64,000 nt of DNA, taken from Pseudomonadota bacterium (GTDB lineage Bacteria; Bdellovibrionota_C; UBA2361; SZUA-149; DAOLCO01). A program made the translations under genes and the position numbers. The notes beneath the pieces are model-generated. The model had not been told where the DNA came from and made no database searches. It saw only the letters and a list, made by a program, of their open reading frames with translations. The DNA lies in the NCBI GenBank assembly GCA_027487795.1, contig JAIYCX010000064.1, forward strand, positions 1 to 64,000, read 5' to 3'. The stretch's first letter is position 1. Each line of letters begins with the position of its first letter. Shown piece after piece: positions 42,662 through 52,660 of the stretch.

Positions 42662-44642
42662 TATTTAAATATTTACTTGCTTCATATAATTCTTTGGCAT
42701 CAACTACAGGTGCTATTGAATCTTCTTTAAGAGGATACAATCCTTCGATATTAGTACCTTCTGCAAAAAAGGTAGTTGTTGGATTTATTTTGCTTATTTT
42801 AGTATTCCAATCTTTTAGTTGATTAAAATATGCGAAATGCCGAAGACCAGAAAATTCGAAATATTTATAGTTTGAAGTAATAAAAATCTGCTTACTCGAC
42901 CATAAACATAATAAAACTATTAAAAATTTATTTTTATTTAATTGAATTTTGTCAGGCATTACACTAGCTACTAATATAGCTAGACCAAACAGTGAGAAGT
43001 ATTGATATCTGAGAGATAAATATGAAAACTCACTATAAGATCTACCAAGAGCTGGTAAAACTAAACTAATAACGACCATCAAGAAAGCAATACATGCTAC
43101 TTTATTTTCGAACGAGTTCTTTCTATTCCAAAATTTATAAACATAAAAAGCTAAAAATAAAAATACTACCGAGCTAGAAACAAACATATCAGAATCTATC
43201 CAATCTGGTTTAAAATACTGAACTAAATAATTACAAATTGAATACTTAGCTTCAAGTAACTCATCCAGTGTTCTAATTTTTAAATTCGGTTCTAAACTAA
43301 GAGCTCTAAGTAATGTTCCAATTCCAAAACCATTATAAATAAACGACAACACATATTCATTTAAATAAGAGTCAACGGTAAAACTATTTTCTCTTACTTG
43401 TAATTTTAAATAAATAAAAACCGACATAATTAAAGCTAGAAAAACATGCTTACTATTTTTTACTTGCTTCCAGTAAGAAATACGAGAGTTTAGTGAAGCA
43501 ACTAAAAGTGCACAAATTGGGAACATTAATCCATTAGCAAAGAAAAAAGCTGCACTAAATAATAACAAAAACGAAAGAAAAAAATTCTTTATATTTTTAG
43601 ATTTTAGATAATTTAAATGAAAATGAATCCCCGTTAATCCAAATAAAAAACATAAAATGATACATTGCTCAAAGCCCCATTTAACTACTTCTAGGTGAAG
43701 TGCGGATAATAGGAAGAATATCGCTGCAATCAAAGATTTTTTAACGTCAAATCCTATTCTTAATAACAAACGATATATTAAAAAAGCATTAATGGAGTGA
43801 AGGAAGTTAGATATTAAGATTATTATCCAGTAATGCTCCTCAATAATTTTAGTAATAAAAGAATGCCAAATTAGTAACAAAGGAATTGAGTGGCCATTGT
43901 GAAGCGAAAATAAACGTAAAGGCGTTTCTGTTTGATATCTATAAAATACTAGCCAATCATCAAAATAATAAAATAAATCAAAAGAAAAAAATTGTACTAT
44001 CGATAGAAATAGAAACATCAAGAATGTTTCTAGACTTTTGAGCTTAAGACGAAACAAGACATAAATTCCACCAAAGATCGCAATAAGCTTTAAAATTAAT
44101 TCAGCAGCAATAGAACTCCAATTTTTTGCATAAAAGTTATAGTTATTTATATCGCCGCTATAATAATCGACCCTACTTCTAATAAATGATCTTGTATCAC
44201 CTGATTCAAACTCGAGCACTACTTCATCACCAACAAACTTACTCAAGTCTAAAGATAATCTGGTCCAGCTATACTCATTACTACCAAGTGTAAATTCTCC
44301 TATTTGTTTTTCAAATCGCTCTCCAGTAAATACTCTTAATTTAGCTAGATTCTTGTCTTTAGTATTACTGCTAGCATAGTGTAAACTAAGAAACTTATTA
44401 CGAATTATAAAATTATCAGTCCTACAATTAGCTCTTGCTTCTACTTCTAAAGATTTAGACAAACTATCGATGGGACTATTTAACTCTGATTTACATACCG
44501 CATCAGCCACTTCAGAGTTTTGCCATTTTAAAGAATCAAATGAGGTATAAATTAAATCTTTTTCGACTGAAATAAATCTAAAAAATACTAGCGAAGTTAA
44601 AATACTTACAAAAATTAAAAATAAAAATTTATAATTTTTCAT
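42633..44642 (-). CDS. Polytopic membrane protein, GT-C-like
   Basis: The 669-residue protein has an N-terminal anchor (about 5-23) and a soluble, beta-rich periplasmic-type domain (about 30-170, with SLDLSKFVGDEVVLEFESGD). Roughly ten membrane spans follow between about 180 and 590, then a short C-terminal domain. The early loop YYFDDWLVFYR contains a DD pair, as seen in the first loop of many GT-C glycosyltransferases that use lipid-linked sugars. That assignment is an inference; no family motif is certain. It might decorate surface glycans. It is divergent from the ABC exporter at 44767. Confidence 0.55.
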   Translation of the reverse strand: MKNYKFLFLIFVSILTSLVFFRFISVEKDLIYTSFDSLKWQNSEVADAVCKSELNSPIDSLSKSLEVEARANCRTDNFIIRNKFLSLHYASSNTKDKNLAKLRVFTGERFEKQIGEFTLGSNEYSWTRLSLDLSKFVGDEVVLEFESGDTRSFIRSRVDYYSGDINNYNFYAKNWSSIAAELILKLIAIFGGIYVLFRLKLKSLETFLMFLFLSIVQFFSFDLFYYFDDWLVFYRYQTETPLRLFSLHNGHSIPLLLIWHSFITKIIEEHYWIIILISNFLHSINAFLIYRLLLRIGFDVKKSLIAAIFFLLSALHLEVVKWGFEQCIILCFLFGLTGIHFHLNYLKSKNIKNFFLSFLLLFSAAFFFANGLMFPICALLVASLNSRISYWKQVKNSKHVFLALIMSVFIYLKLQVRENSFTVDSYLNEYVLSFIYNGFGIGTLLRALSLEPNLKIRTLDELLEAKYSICNYLVQYFKPDWIDSDMFVSSSVVFLFLAFYVYKFWNRKNSFENKVACIAFLMVVISLVLPALGRSYSEFSYLSLRYQYFSLFGLAILVASVMPDKIQLNKNKFLIVLLCLWSSKQIFITSNYKYFEFSGLRHFAYFNQLKDWNTKISKINPTTTFFAEGTNIEGLYPLKEDSIAPVVDAKELYEASKYLNTNEKPYISH

Positions 44643-44766
44643 AAGTTTAAGCTTTAATTCCTCTGATTTCTGTTTTTTAATGATTATAAGTTAGTCACTC
44701 AAACATATCTTGAATATCGATATTGCGCTATAAGTCTAATAACATTGAATTTCAAACCATACTTAT

Positions 44767-46506
44767 ATGAAGATACTATACAAATATCTCAAGAAACACT
44801 TTAAATTAATTTTCCTAGCACTACTGCTAGCTGCGATTAACCAAGTTTTTTCTCTACTAGATCCATTAATATTTCGCCACGTCATAGACGACTACGCCAC
44901 TAAGTACCAAGAGTATACATACAAAGAATTTTTAACTGGAGTTCTGTGGCTTCTTGCAGCAGTAGTCGGAGTAGCATTTGTTTCAAGGGTCGCGAAAAAT
45001 CTTCAAGACTATTACATAAATGTCATTACTCAAAAAATTGGAGCAGAGATTTATAGTGACGGGTTAGCGCATTCACTAGAGCTGCCTTACTCGGTTTTTG
45101 AAGATCAACAAAGTGGACAAACATTAAGCAGACTTTCTAAAGTCAGAACAGATGTAGAAAAACTAATATCAGCATTTATAAATGTACTCTTTACTACCTT
45201 AGTTGCATTTGTCTTCATCGCAATCTACGCTTGTAACGTTCATTGGTTGATAGCACCTGTCTATTTACTTTCAGTCCCTCTAATAGGCTATGTTAGTCTT
45301 GCACTGAGTAAAAAAATCAAGATAGTTCAACAAAATATAGTAAAAGAAACTACCTCGCTAGCAGGGGTGACTACTGAATCTTTAAGAAATATAGAACTAG
45401 TTAAGAGCCTAGGGCTAGCGGATCAAGAAATAAAAAGACTAAATTCAGTAACAGAAAAAATTCTAATATTGGAACTCAAGAAAGTTAAATATGTTAGAAG
45501 CCTAAGTTTTGTTCAAGGAACTATAATAAATTTTATTAGAACAAGCATATTGTTCTTAATGCTTTATTTAATATTTACTCAGGAAATAAGTTTCGGACAA
45601 TTCTTCTCACTCTATATTTACTCCTTTTATATTTTTGGTCCTCTTCAAGAACTTGGAAATATCATTGGATTATACAGAGAAACTGAAGTTTCCTTGCAAA
45701 ACTTCGAGACTATCCTTAGTACTCCTATAGAACCTAGACCCGAAAATCCAATCAACATTGGGAAGCTAAATAATCTAAGTTTTGATGAAGTGTCTTTTTC
45801 ATACAAACAAGCTGAAAAGCCTTCTACTTCTAAAATTTCATTTAGTGCAAATATGGGTGAGACTATAGCTTTCGTAGGGCCTTCAGGAGCAGGAAAGACT
45901 ACTTTAGTGAAACTATTAGTAGGTCTCTACAAACCTCAAAATGGTAAGATATTATTAAACGGAATCTCTTCTGACCTGATAGATATTGAAGATTTTAGAA
46001 AACAAATTGGCTTTGTTACACAGGATACACAACTTTTTGCTGGCACAATAAAAGATAACCTTCTTTTTGCTAATCCAAATGTAACAGACGAAGAATGCCT
46101 TGAGGTATTAAATAAAGTTTCATGTCAAAATTTACTTCAAAGAGCTGAGAAAGGACTAGATACATTCATAGGTGAAGGTGGAGTAAAAATTTCTGGTGGT
46201 GAAAAACAAAGACTTTCAATAGCTAGAGCACTACTCAGACAACCTAATTTACTAGTATTTGATGAGGCAACCTCATCTCTTGACTCAATAACGGAATCAG
46301 AAATTAGTAATACACTTCAGGAAATATCCACTCACAAACAGCATATTACAATACTAATTGCCCATAGACTTTCAACAATAATGCATTCAGATACCATCTA
46401 TGTACTTGAAAAAAGTAAGATAATAGAATCAGGAAAACATGATGACTTAGTCAACCAAAAAGGCTTGTATTATGCAATGTGGAGGCAACAACAAGGAGAG
46501 GCATAA
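44767..46506 (+). CDS. ABC exporter half-transporter (MsbA/MDR-like)
   Basis: The 579-residue protein has a six-helix exporter domain (about 10-310) and a nucleotide-binding domain. Walker A GPSGAGKTT lies near 371-379, the Q-loop at VTQDTQLFAG, the signature ISGGEKQRLSIARA near 474, Walker B LLVFDEATSSLD near 494 and the switch histidine in LIAHRLST. All ATPase elements are intact. It is expected to homodimerise in the inner membrane. It belongs to the type I exporter class, which includes MsbA and yeast Mdl-like pumps; the substrate is unknown. Confidence 0.85.
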   Translation: MKILYKYLKKHFKLIFLALLLAAINQVFSLLDPLIFRHVIDDYATKYQEYTYKEFLTGVLWLLAAVVGVAFVSRVAKNLQDYYINVITQKIGAEIYSDGLAHSLELPYSVFEDQQSGQTLSRLSKVRTDVEKLISAFINVLFTTLVAFVFIAIYACNVHWLIAPVYLLSVPLIGYVSLALSKKIKIVQQNIVKETTSLAGVTTESLRNIELVKSLGLADQEIKRLNSVTEKILILELKKVKYVRSLSFVQGTIINFIRTSILFLMLYLIFTQEISFGQFFSLYIYSFYIFGPLQELGNIIGLYRETEVSLQNFETILSTPIEPRPENPINIGKLNNLSFDEVSFSYKQAEKPSTSKISFSANMGETIAFVGPSGAGKTTLVKLLVGLYKPQNGKILLNGISSDLIDIEDFRKQIGFVTQDTQLFAGTIKDNLLFANPNVTDEECLEVLNKVSCQNLLQRAEKGLDTFIGEGGVKISGGEKQRLSIARALLRQPNLLVFDEATSSLDSITESEISNTLQEISTHKQHITILIAHRLSTIMHSDTIYVLEKSKIIESGKHDDLVNQKGLYYAMWRQQQGEA

Positions 46507-46537
46507 TACTCATAACAACTGGTGAGCATTATTAAGG

Positions 46538-47506
46538 CTAAATTAGAATTTGAGATTCTTTAATGTCTTCAATTAAAATAGGTTCTGCGACCAAAGTAGT
46601 TTCTTCATTTACCGGCTTAATACTTTTACCAACACCTGAAATCAACCGTGGATTAAAAATACCTTCACAAATAAACTCTGCCCCACCAGCCTGATATACA
46701 CAATTATCTTTTTCAGACCACTCAATATTCAAGTTGCCTCCAAGTAGTTCTATATTCACGTTCCTATCAGTTAAACCATTAAGTGCTGCGGCAACAGCAA
46801 CTGCACTTGCGCCAGTGCCACATGCTAAAGTTTCACCTGCTCCTCTCTCCCAAACCCTCATTTCTATATTTCGATTATTCAAAACTCTAACAAATTCAAC
46901 ATTAACTTTATTTGGAAACAACATATGCGTCTCTATAACAGGTCCAAATTTATGGACTAAGTCTTTAGTTAATTTATCTACAAAAAATATCGCATGCGGG
47001 TTACCCATAGAAACACAAGTAACTCGACTTTTAAAACCAGGAATAGCAAAAGGCTGATTTATATAATTAATTTTATTATTACTTACAGGGAAATCTACAC
47101 TAGTTAGCTTCGGCTCTCCCATATTAACTTTTACACTAGAGACTTGATCTTTAGTTACTTGCAATTGAAGCTTAACTAAACCCGCTAGCGTATCAACTAT
47201 TAACTCCTGCTTCTTTTTTATAGACTTATCAAAAACATATTTTCCACAACATCTTAATCCATTTCCACAAGTCTCGGCTTCAGAACCATCTTTATTAAAG
47301 ATTCTCATTTTAAAATCCGCAGCAGGATTTGTTGACCTACAAATTAAGATTAAACCATCAGACCCGATGCCAAAATGACGATCCGAAACAATTCTTGAAA
47401 TAATTTCAGGATTTTCTAATTCTTTCTCAAGGCAATTTACATAAATGTAATCATTACCAAGCCCCTGCATTTTCGTGAATTTCAAGCCTTCCTCGAGTGA
47501 GATCAT
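46538..47506 (-). CDS. dapF: Diaminopimelate epimerase
   Basis: DapF converts LL- to meso-diaminopimelate. Both catalytic cysteines are present, in AETCGNGLRCC and LACGTGASAVA, along with KMQGLGNDYIYV, NKDGSEAE, MGNPHAIFFV and the ERGAGET loop. The core ends near residue 287. The last 35 residues (from about GVGKSIKPV) are an acidic extension beyond the normal family length (about 275-285). It lies 10 bases after lysA in the same operon. Confidence 0.97.
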   Translation of the reverse strand: MISLEEGLKFTKMQGLGNDYIYVNCLEKELENPEIISRIVSDRHFGIGSDGLILICRSTNPAADFKMRIFNKDGSEAETCGNGLRCCGKYVFDKSIKKKQELIVDTLAGLVKLQLQVTKDQVSSVKVNMGEPKLTSVDFPVSNNKINYINQPFAIPGFKSRVTCVSMGNPHAIFFVDKLTKDLVHKFGPVIETHMLFPNKVNVEFVRVLNNRNIEMRVWERGAGETLACGTGASAVAVAAALNGLTDRNVNIELLGGNLNIEWSEKDNCVYQAGGAEFICEGIFNPRLISGVGKSIKPVNEETTLVAEPILIEDIKESQILI

Positions 47507-47516
47507 TTAATGAGAC

Positions 47517-48773
47517 CTATATTTTATTTACTGCTGAAAAATCGATAGTAGCAAATAAGTCCTCTAAGTTTTCGGCACGCCTTATCAGAAGATTACTGCC
47601 ATCCTCTCTAAGTAGAATTTCCGCACTTCTTAATTTCCCGTTATAGTTGAATCCCATAGAGTGGCCATGCGCACCGCTATCATGAATAACTACAAGATCT
47701 CCGATATCAACTTCTGGCAACATCCTGTCGATTGCAAATTTGTCGTTATTTTCACACAGCGAACCTACTACGTCATACTTATGAGTAGTTGGTAAATGTT
47801 CCTTACCTAAAACAGAAATATGATGATAAGCCCCATACATACCAGGGCGCATAAGATTAGCCATGCATGCGTCTAAGCCTACATAATTTTTATATATTTC
47901 TTTTTTATGTCCGACTCTAGAAATCAAATAACCGAATGGCCCAGTTATACATCGACCACATTCCATATATAGATTTAATGATCCATAACCTTGAGAATAT
48001 ATTTTCTCCTCAAAGACTTTTTCTATCTTTTTACCTAATAGATTAAAATCAATTGGCTCATCCTCAGGGAGATAAGGGATTCCGATACCACCACCCATAT
48101 TAATAAATTCAAATTTTATATCTAACTCTGCTGACATCTCCTGAACAAGCTGACACAGCATTATATTAGTATCGACAAAAAAATCAGGATTTAATTCATT
48201 AGATGCTACCATAGTATGTAGACCAAATCGTTTCACACCCTTAGATTTACAAATTTTATAAGCTTCAAATAATTGGGGCTTGGTTAATCCGTATTTTGCA
48301 TCTTGTGGGACTCCAATGATACTATTTCCAGTACGACTTTCACCAGGGTTATATCTGAAACTAACTACTTCTGGCATCATACCAAAATGACTTTCAAAAT
48401 AAGCTATCTCAGACAAATCATCGAAATTAACTATAGCATTTAGTTCAAGTGCTTTGTGATAATCGGCAGCAGGAGTATCGTTAGAAGTAAACATGATGTC
48501 AGAGCCTTCAATTCCTAACTTCTGACATAGTACCAATTCTGCCAAACTACTACAGTCCATTCCTAAGCCATGCTGACTTAACAACTTCATAATTGTTGGA
48601 TTTGGAGTTGCCTTAACAGCAAAATACTCCTTGAATCCACTATTCCATTTAAAGGCACTTCTTAACTGTTTCAGATTTTCATTAATACCCTTTTCATCAT
48701 AAAGCTGAAACGGTGTCGGATATTCTCTAATAAGATTTTCAATTAAATTTTTATCAAATGGAAGTGTTTTCAT
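47517..48773 (-). CDS. lysA: Diaminopimelate decarboxylase (PLP, fold III)
   Basis: The 418-residue protein is an alanine-racemase-fold PLP decarboxylase. The PLP lysine is in YFAVKATPNP, the glycine-rich phosphate loop in NMGGGIGIPY, and MECGRCITGPFG and GSLCENNDKF give the substrate site. GAHGHSMGFNYNGKLRSAEI carries the C-terminal tyrosine region. It makes lysine from meso-DAP. I place the start at ATG 48773; an upstream TTG at 48803 adds ten hydrophobic residues with no support. Carboxynorspermidine decarboxylase is a related alternative, but coupling to dapF and nearness to murE favour LysA. Confidence 0.88.
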   Translation of the reverse strand: MKTLPFDKNLIENLIREYPTPFQLYDEKGINENLKQLRSAFKWNSGFKEYFAVKATPNPTIMKLLSQHGLGMDCSSLAELVLCQKLGIEGSDIMFTSNDTPAADYHKALELNAIVNFDDLSEIAYFESHFGMMPEVVSFRYNPGESRTGNSIIGVPQDAKYGLTKPQLFEAYKICKSKGVKRFGLHTMVASNELNPDFFVDTNIMLCQLVQEMSAELDIKFEFINMGGGIGIPYLPEDEPIDFNLLGKKIEKVFEEKIYSQGYGSLNLYMECGRCITGPFGYLISRVGHKKEIYKNYVGLDACMANLMRPGMYGAYHHISVLGKEHLPTTHKYDVVGSLCENNDKFAIDRMLPEVDIGDLVVIHDSGAHGHSMGFNYNGKLRSAEILLREDGSNLLIRRAENLEDLFATIDFSAVNKI

Positions 48774-49244
48774 TTTAATTATATTACATATTGTAAACAG
48801 CAATAAATAAGTATCAAGATAATTTGATCTAGTAAATTTTGTACATAAAAATTGTCTAGCTTTAGTTTATACTAAACTTATCATTTCCTATGCTGGCAGT
48901 AAATCATCAAGATTCCCTTAAAAGCTAGTTTTATTAACTACATAGTTCCGCATAAGACCAAGGTAGTATGCAAAAAAGTAAATTGCTGACTAATACTTCA
49001 AGAAATCTTCATTCAAAGCTTTAAAGAACAAAACAGACAAGATTTCCAAACATAAGATTTCTCACACACTCCAACTCTTCCAACAATTATCAAACCTAAA
49101 TAAAGTCATTTAAATCAGTGTGTTATCTAAAAAGTTGTTTACAAATATTTATAAATATTTATAAACTGCATGACTTACTAGATGGTTATTATATGGCTAT
49201 ATGAGAGCTGAAAATACAGTTTACGAAATCAAATATTATACAAA
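48774..49244. other. Divergent intergenic region between lysA and murE
   Basis: About 470 bp. A perfect 15-bp palindrome AGTTTA-TAC-TAAACT (48864-48878) lies about 90 bases upstream of lysA and may be an operator. Tandem ATATTTATAA units occur near 49143-49165. GACTTACTAGA (49172-49182) and ATATGGCTATAT (49191-49202) repeat the sequence found upstream of rpsT. No gene was found. Confidence 0.45.
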
Positions 49245-50762
49245 ATGAAAGTACAAAAACTCAAAGAACTCCTTAACTCTTCAAATGGAGAAATTAAAAA
49301 TACTAAAGAAACTGATTACGATACTGAAATCTCAGGCATTTCGTTTACTAGTACTAAAATTAATCCTCAACAAATCTTTGTAGCGATAAAAGGTGGCACC
49401 ATAGATGGGCACAAATTTGTTGAGGATGCTTTTGCACAAGGAGCCATATTTGCTGTTGTTGAAGATGAAAAATATTTAAATAATCATCCCGGTATAGTAG
49501 TAAACGACTCTCGAATAGCGCTTGCTGAACTTGCTAACTCATTTTATGAAGAACCTTCCTCTCAAATCAAGACCGTTGGGGTAACTGGGACAAACGGAAA
49601 AACGACTACAAACTGGATCGTTTATCACCTTTTAAATCTACTAGGTTCACCTAGCATAAGACTTGGTACATTAGGTCGAGAAGCAAAAATAAAAGATGGC
49701 AGCGTTGCATTAGTTGATTTAGATACTTTAACAACCGCAGATCCTTTGTTTACAAATCAAAGCATGAGAGAAGCTATAAATCTTGGAATCGAAAGCTGCG
49801 TAATGGAAGTTTCCTCACATGCACTTAAGCAAAAAAGGACAGTTGCCATTGATTTTGACGTTGCAATATTTACCAATTTAACTCAAGATCACTTAGACTA
49901 CCATCCTACTTTTGAAGACTATTACAATTCTAAAAAAATGCTCTTTGAAGGTCTCGCCCTTAGTAAAAAAGCTAAAAAAACTGCCGTAATAAATTTAAAT
50001 TGCATATACGGATCGAGGCTCTTAGAAGAAATTAAAAAGCTACCCGTAAACATTACAACATTTGGCGACAAACAAAATGCAAGTATTGTAATAGAATCTA
50101 TCGAACAATCAATTTCTGGTAGTACTTATAATTTAAAAATAGATAACAAAAATATTACTATCAAAACAACATTAATAGGACATCACAATGCTGAAAATTG
50201 TTGTGCCGCTATCGCAGCTTGTCTTGCACTTGGATATAAGCTTGACGATATAATAAATGAGCTTCCTAAAGTACCGCAAGTACCCGGTCGCCTTGAATCT
50301 TGCGGAAATAAAAATCTCGGGATCTACGTTGACTACGCGCACACTCCAGACGCACTTAAAAACGTGCTAAATGCAGTAAGGCCAATCGTAGAAAATGAAC
50401 TCTGGGTAATTTTTGGTTGTGGTGGTGATCGCGACAGTAGTAAACGTCCAAGGATGGCAGAAATAGCGGTTCAATTAGCAGATAAAGCTGTATTAACTTC
50501 CGACAATCCTAGAACCGAAGATCCTGAATCTATAATAAATGACGCACTTAAAGAAGGGCATAAGCCAGAAATAGTAGAAATCGATAGAAGAATTGCTATA
50601 AAGAAAACAATTTTATCCATGAAGAAAGGAGATGTTTTAGTTGTAGCAGGCAAGGGACACGAAGATTATCAAATTATTGGCACTACAAAATATCCTTTTT
50701 CTGATTTTGATGAAGTGCAAAGCAGTCTTTTACTTTCTCCCTATAATACATCCCATGGATAA
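49245..50762 (+). CDS. murE: UDP-MurNAc-L-Ala-D-Glu:meso-DAP ligase
   Basis: The 505-residue Mur ligase has the ATP loop GVTGTNGKTTT, the Mur-ligase histidine region SSHALKQ, and TNLTQDHLDYH. The C-terminal motif DNPR (in TSDNPRTEDP) is the meso-DAP-selecting signature of Gram-negative MurE. It adds meso-DAP to the peptidoglycan precursor in the cytoplasm. It is divergent from lysA-dapF, which make and use the same substrate, and its 3' end overlaps the convergent acyl-CoA dehydrogenase gene by 22 bases. It is not in a usual mur/fts cluster. Confidence 0.97.
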   Translation: MKVQKLKELLNSSNGEIKNTKETDYDTEISGISFTSTKINPQQIFVAIKGGTIDGHKFVEDAFAQGAIFAVVEDEKYLNNHPGIVVNDSRIALAELANSFYEEPSSQIKTVGVTGTNGKTTTNWIVYHLLNLLGSPSIRLGTLGREAKIKDGSVALVDLDTLTTADPLFTNQSMREAINLGIESCVMEVSSHALKQKRTVAIDFDVAIFTNLTQDHLDYHPTFEDYYNSKKMLFEGLALSKKAKKTAVINLNCIYGSRLLEEIKKLPVNITTFGDKQNASIVIESIEQSISGSTYNLKIDNKNITIKTTLIGHHNAENCCAAIAACLALGYKLDDIINELPKVPQVPGRLESCGNKNLGIYVDYAHTPDALKNVLNAVRPIVENELWVIFGCGGDRDSSKRPRMAEIAVQLADKAVLTSDNPRTEDPESIINDALKEGHKPEIVEIDRRIAIKKTILSMKKGDVLVVAGKGHEDYQIIGTTKYPFSDFDEVQSSLLLSPYNTSHG

Positions 50763-52498
50763 TTACCCTTACTATCTATATACGAAGACAAACTATTAAT
50801 AGAAGTATCTTCGTTACTAAGTTTAATTCTCCTAGCTAGATTATTTATCACTCTCTTAGAATTGTTAGATATTAACTTAACAATATCAAGAACTGCATTT
50901 CTCTCTTCGTCTGGTTTGTTCTTTAAAATAAAGTCTGCTCTAGATAAAACACACAACCCAACAAATATCTCAATAGCAATTTCAGCAACTCTCTTAACCT
51001 GTAACTGCTGATTTACTATTTCTTTTTTATGTTTCTTAATTAAAAACTCAGAACAGCTCTGAAGTGTAACTACTGATTTTTCATAAATAGCCGCATACTC
51101 TCTTAATTCGTGAGTAAGTCCTTCTATTTCAGGAGTTCCTATCATAGTTCTTTGTGCTATCTGTGACCCTAAATAGTTACTTAATATACCAAAACCTTTT
51201 ATAGGATCATTAAAGATTCCTGTTCCTGCTTTTGTCACCCCAGTTAAATACTCCCCTACTGCCTTAAGTCCGCCAAGACCAACATAAAGTCTTAATACCT
51301 CGTTAGTTCCTTCAAAAATCAAATTTATTCGGGAATCTCTAAGATATCTCTCGTAAGGATAGTCCTTCATAAATCCATTGCCGCCTGCTATTTGCAAAGC
51401 TTCATTTACCGTAGACCAAAGAGATTCACTTGCATAAATTTTCGATATCGCAGCCTCTACTGAATAATCCTTATGACCAGAATCAATCATATTACCAACA
51501 TGCCTAACAACACTCTCAGTAGCAAAACACTTTGCTGTCATTACAGCTATTTTTTCTTTAATAAGCTCAAAATTACTTATTGATTGATTAAACTGTTTTC
51601 TATTTTGCGACTGCGAAACTGCTAGAGAAATCATGCGCTTCATACCACCAACACAACCACCACCTAGTCCAGTTCTTCCATTGTTTAGAATCTCCATTGC
51701 GATTCTAAATCCCTTCCCTTCTTCACCAAGAAGATTATCTTTTGGTATCACAACATTATCAAAGTCTACCGTAGTCGTAGCAGATGATCTTATACCTAGT
51801 TTATTTTCTTTCGGCCCAGTAGAAACGCCAACTGCATTTCTATCTACTATGAAAGCTGAAATTTTTCCACCCTCAGACTCAGTTCTTGCAAATACAGTAA
51901 AAACACTGGCAAAAGCACCATTGGTAATCCAAATCTTACTACCATTTAGCAACCAGGAACCATCTTCTTGTTTCTTTGCATGAGTTTTAATTGATGCAGC
52001 GTCACTTCCCGCTCCAGGTTCAGTTAAACAAAAGGCCGCAATTTTTTGTCCACTGGCTAGATCTGGTAGATATCTCTTTTTTTGCTCATCAGATCCAAAT
52101 AATAAAATCCCTTTCATACCGATAGAGCTATGAGCTCCGATTGTTAGAGAAGTAGAGGCATCAAAAGATGAGGACTCGCTCAATACTCTCGAATAAGCAG
52201 AATTAGAAAGGCCAATACCGCCAAATTCTTCCGGTATGATTAAACCAAATAGTCCTAGTTCTTTTAGAGCAGAAATATACTCTTCAGGCTGTGCCCCTTT
52301 TTCATCAAATTCTGGGAAGTTCTTATCTTCAGAAGTTAGAAATTTATTAACACTTTCAAGTACAAGACTTAGTGTTTCTTTTTCTGACTCTTCAAACTCA
52401 GGGAAATCTCTAAGCTGATCATACTCAAGCTTACCTAAGAATGATGAAAGAACGATGCTTGCCTTATTAGATAATGAGGACTTAGACAAAGAGGACAT
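50741..52498 (-). CDS. Acyl-CoA dehydrogenase, VLCAD-like
   Basis: The 585-residue protein has the flavin and substrate motifs of the family: AFCLTEPGAGSDAASIKTHA, WITNGAFASVFTVFART and QIAGGNGFMKDYPYERYLRD. IFEGTNEVLRLYVGLGGL contains the predicted catalytic glutamate. An additional C-terminal helical region of about 180 residues makes it similar to very-long-chain acyl-CoA dehydrogenases rather than the 380-residue short-chain class. It would carry out the first step of fatty-acid beta-oxidation. AAGGG lies five bases before the ATG. Confidence 0.93.
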   Translation of the reverse strand: MSSLSKSSLSNKASIVLSSFLGKLEYDQLRDFPEFEESEKETLSLVLESVNKFLTSEDKNFPEFDEKGAQPEEYISALKELGLFGLIIPEEFGGIGLSNSAYSRVLSESSSFDASTSLTIGAHSSIGMKGILLFGSDEQKKRYLPDLASGQKIAAFCLTEPGAGSDAASIKTHAKKQEDGSWLLNGSKIWITNGAFASVFTVFARTESEGGKISAFIVDRNAVGVSTGPKENKLGIRSSATTTVDFDNVVIPKDNLLGEEGKGFRIAMEILNNGRTGLGGGCVGGMKRMISLAVSQSQNRKQFNQSISNFELIKEKIAVMTAKCFATESVVRHVGNMIDSGHKDYSVEAAISKIYASESLWSTVNEALQIAGGNGFMKDYPYERYLRDSRINLIFEGTNEVLRLYVGLGGLKAVGEYLTGVTKAGTGIFNDPIKGFGILSNYLGSQIAQRTMIGTPEIEGLTHELREYAAIYEKSVVTLQSCSEFLIKKHKKEIVNQQLQVKRVAEIAIEIFVGLCVLSRADFILKNKPDEERNAVLDIVKLISNNSKRVINNLARRIKLSNEDTSINSLSSYIDSKGNYPWDVL

Positions 52499-52660
52499 AG
52501 AAACCCTTACCCTTTTCTGTTTTTAGACTTAATTTAAGGATTTTCCTTAATATTAACAAAATAGTTACCACTTTTCAGATGCTTAGAGTCATATTTTTTC
52601 TTCAACTTTAGAAACAATCTAGCTTTTATTGGCATCATATTAGTAGCTAAAAGGATCAAT

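Noticed and set aside
49141..49166. AT-rich tandem units as a replication origin
   Set aside because: No DnaA-box sequences or dnaA/dnaN/parAB genes are nearby; AT-rich promoter DNA explains it.
52627..52645. Sigma-54-like TTGGCA upstream of the coiled-coil gene
   Set aside because: Ten bases after GG there is GT, and the implied start would fall about at the ribosome-binding site, leaving no usable leader.
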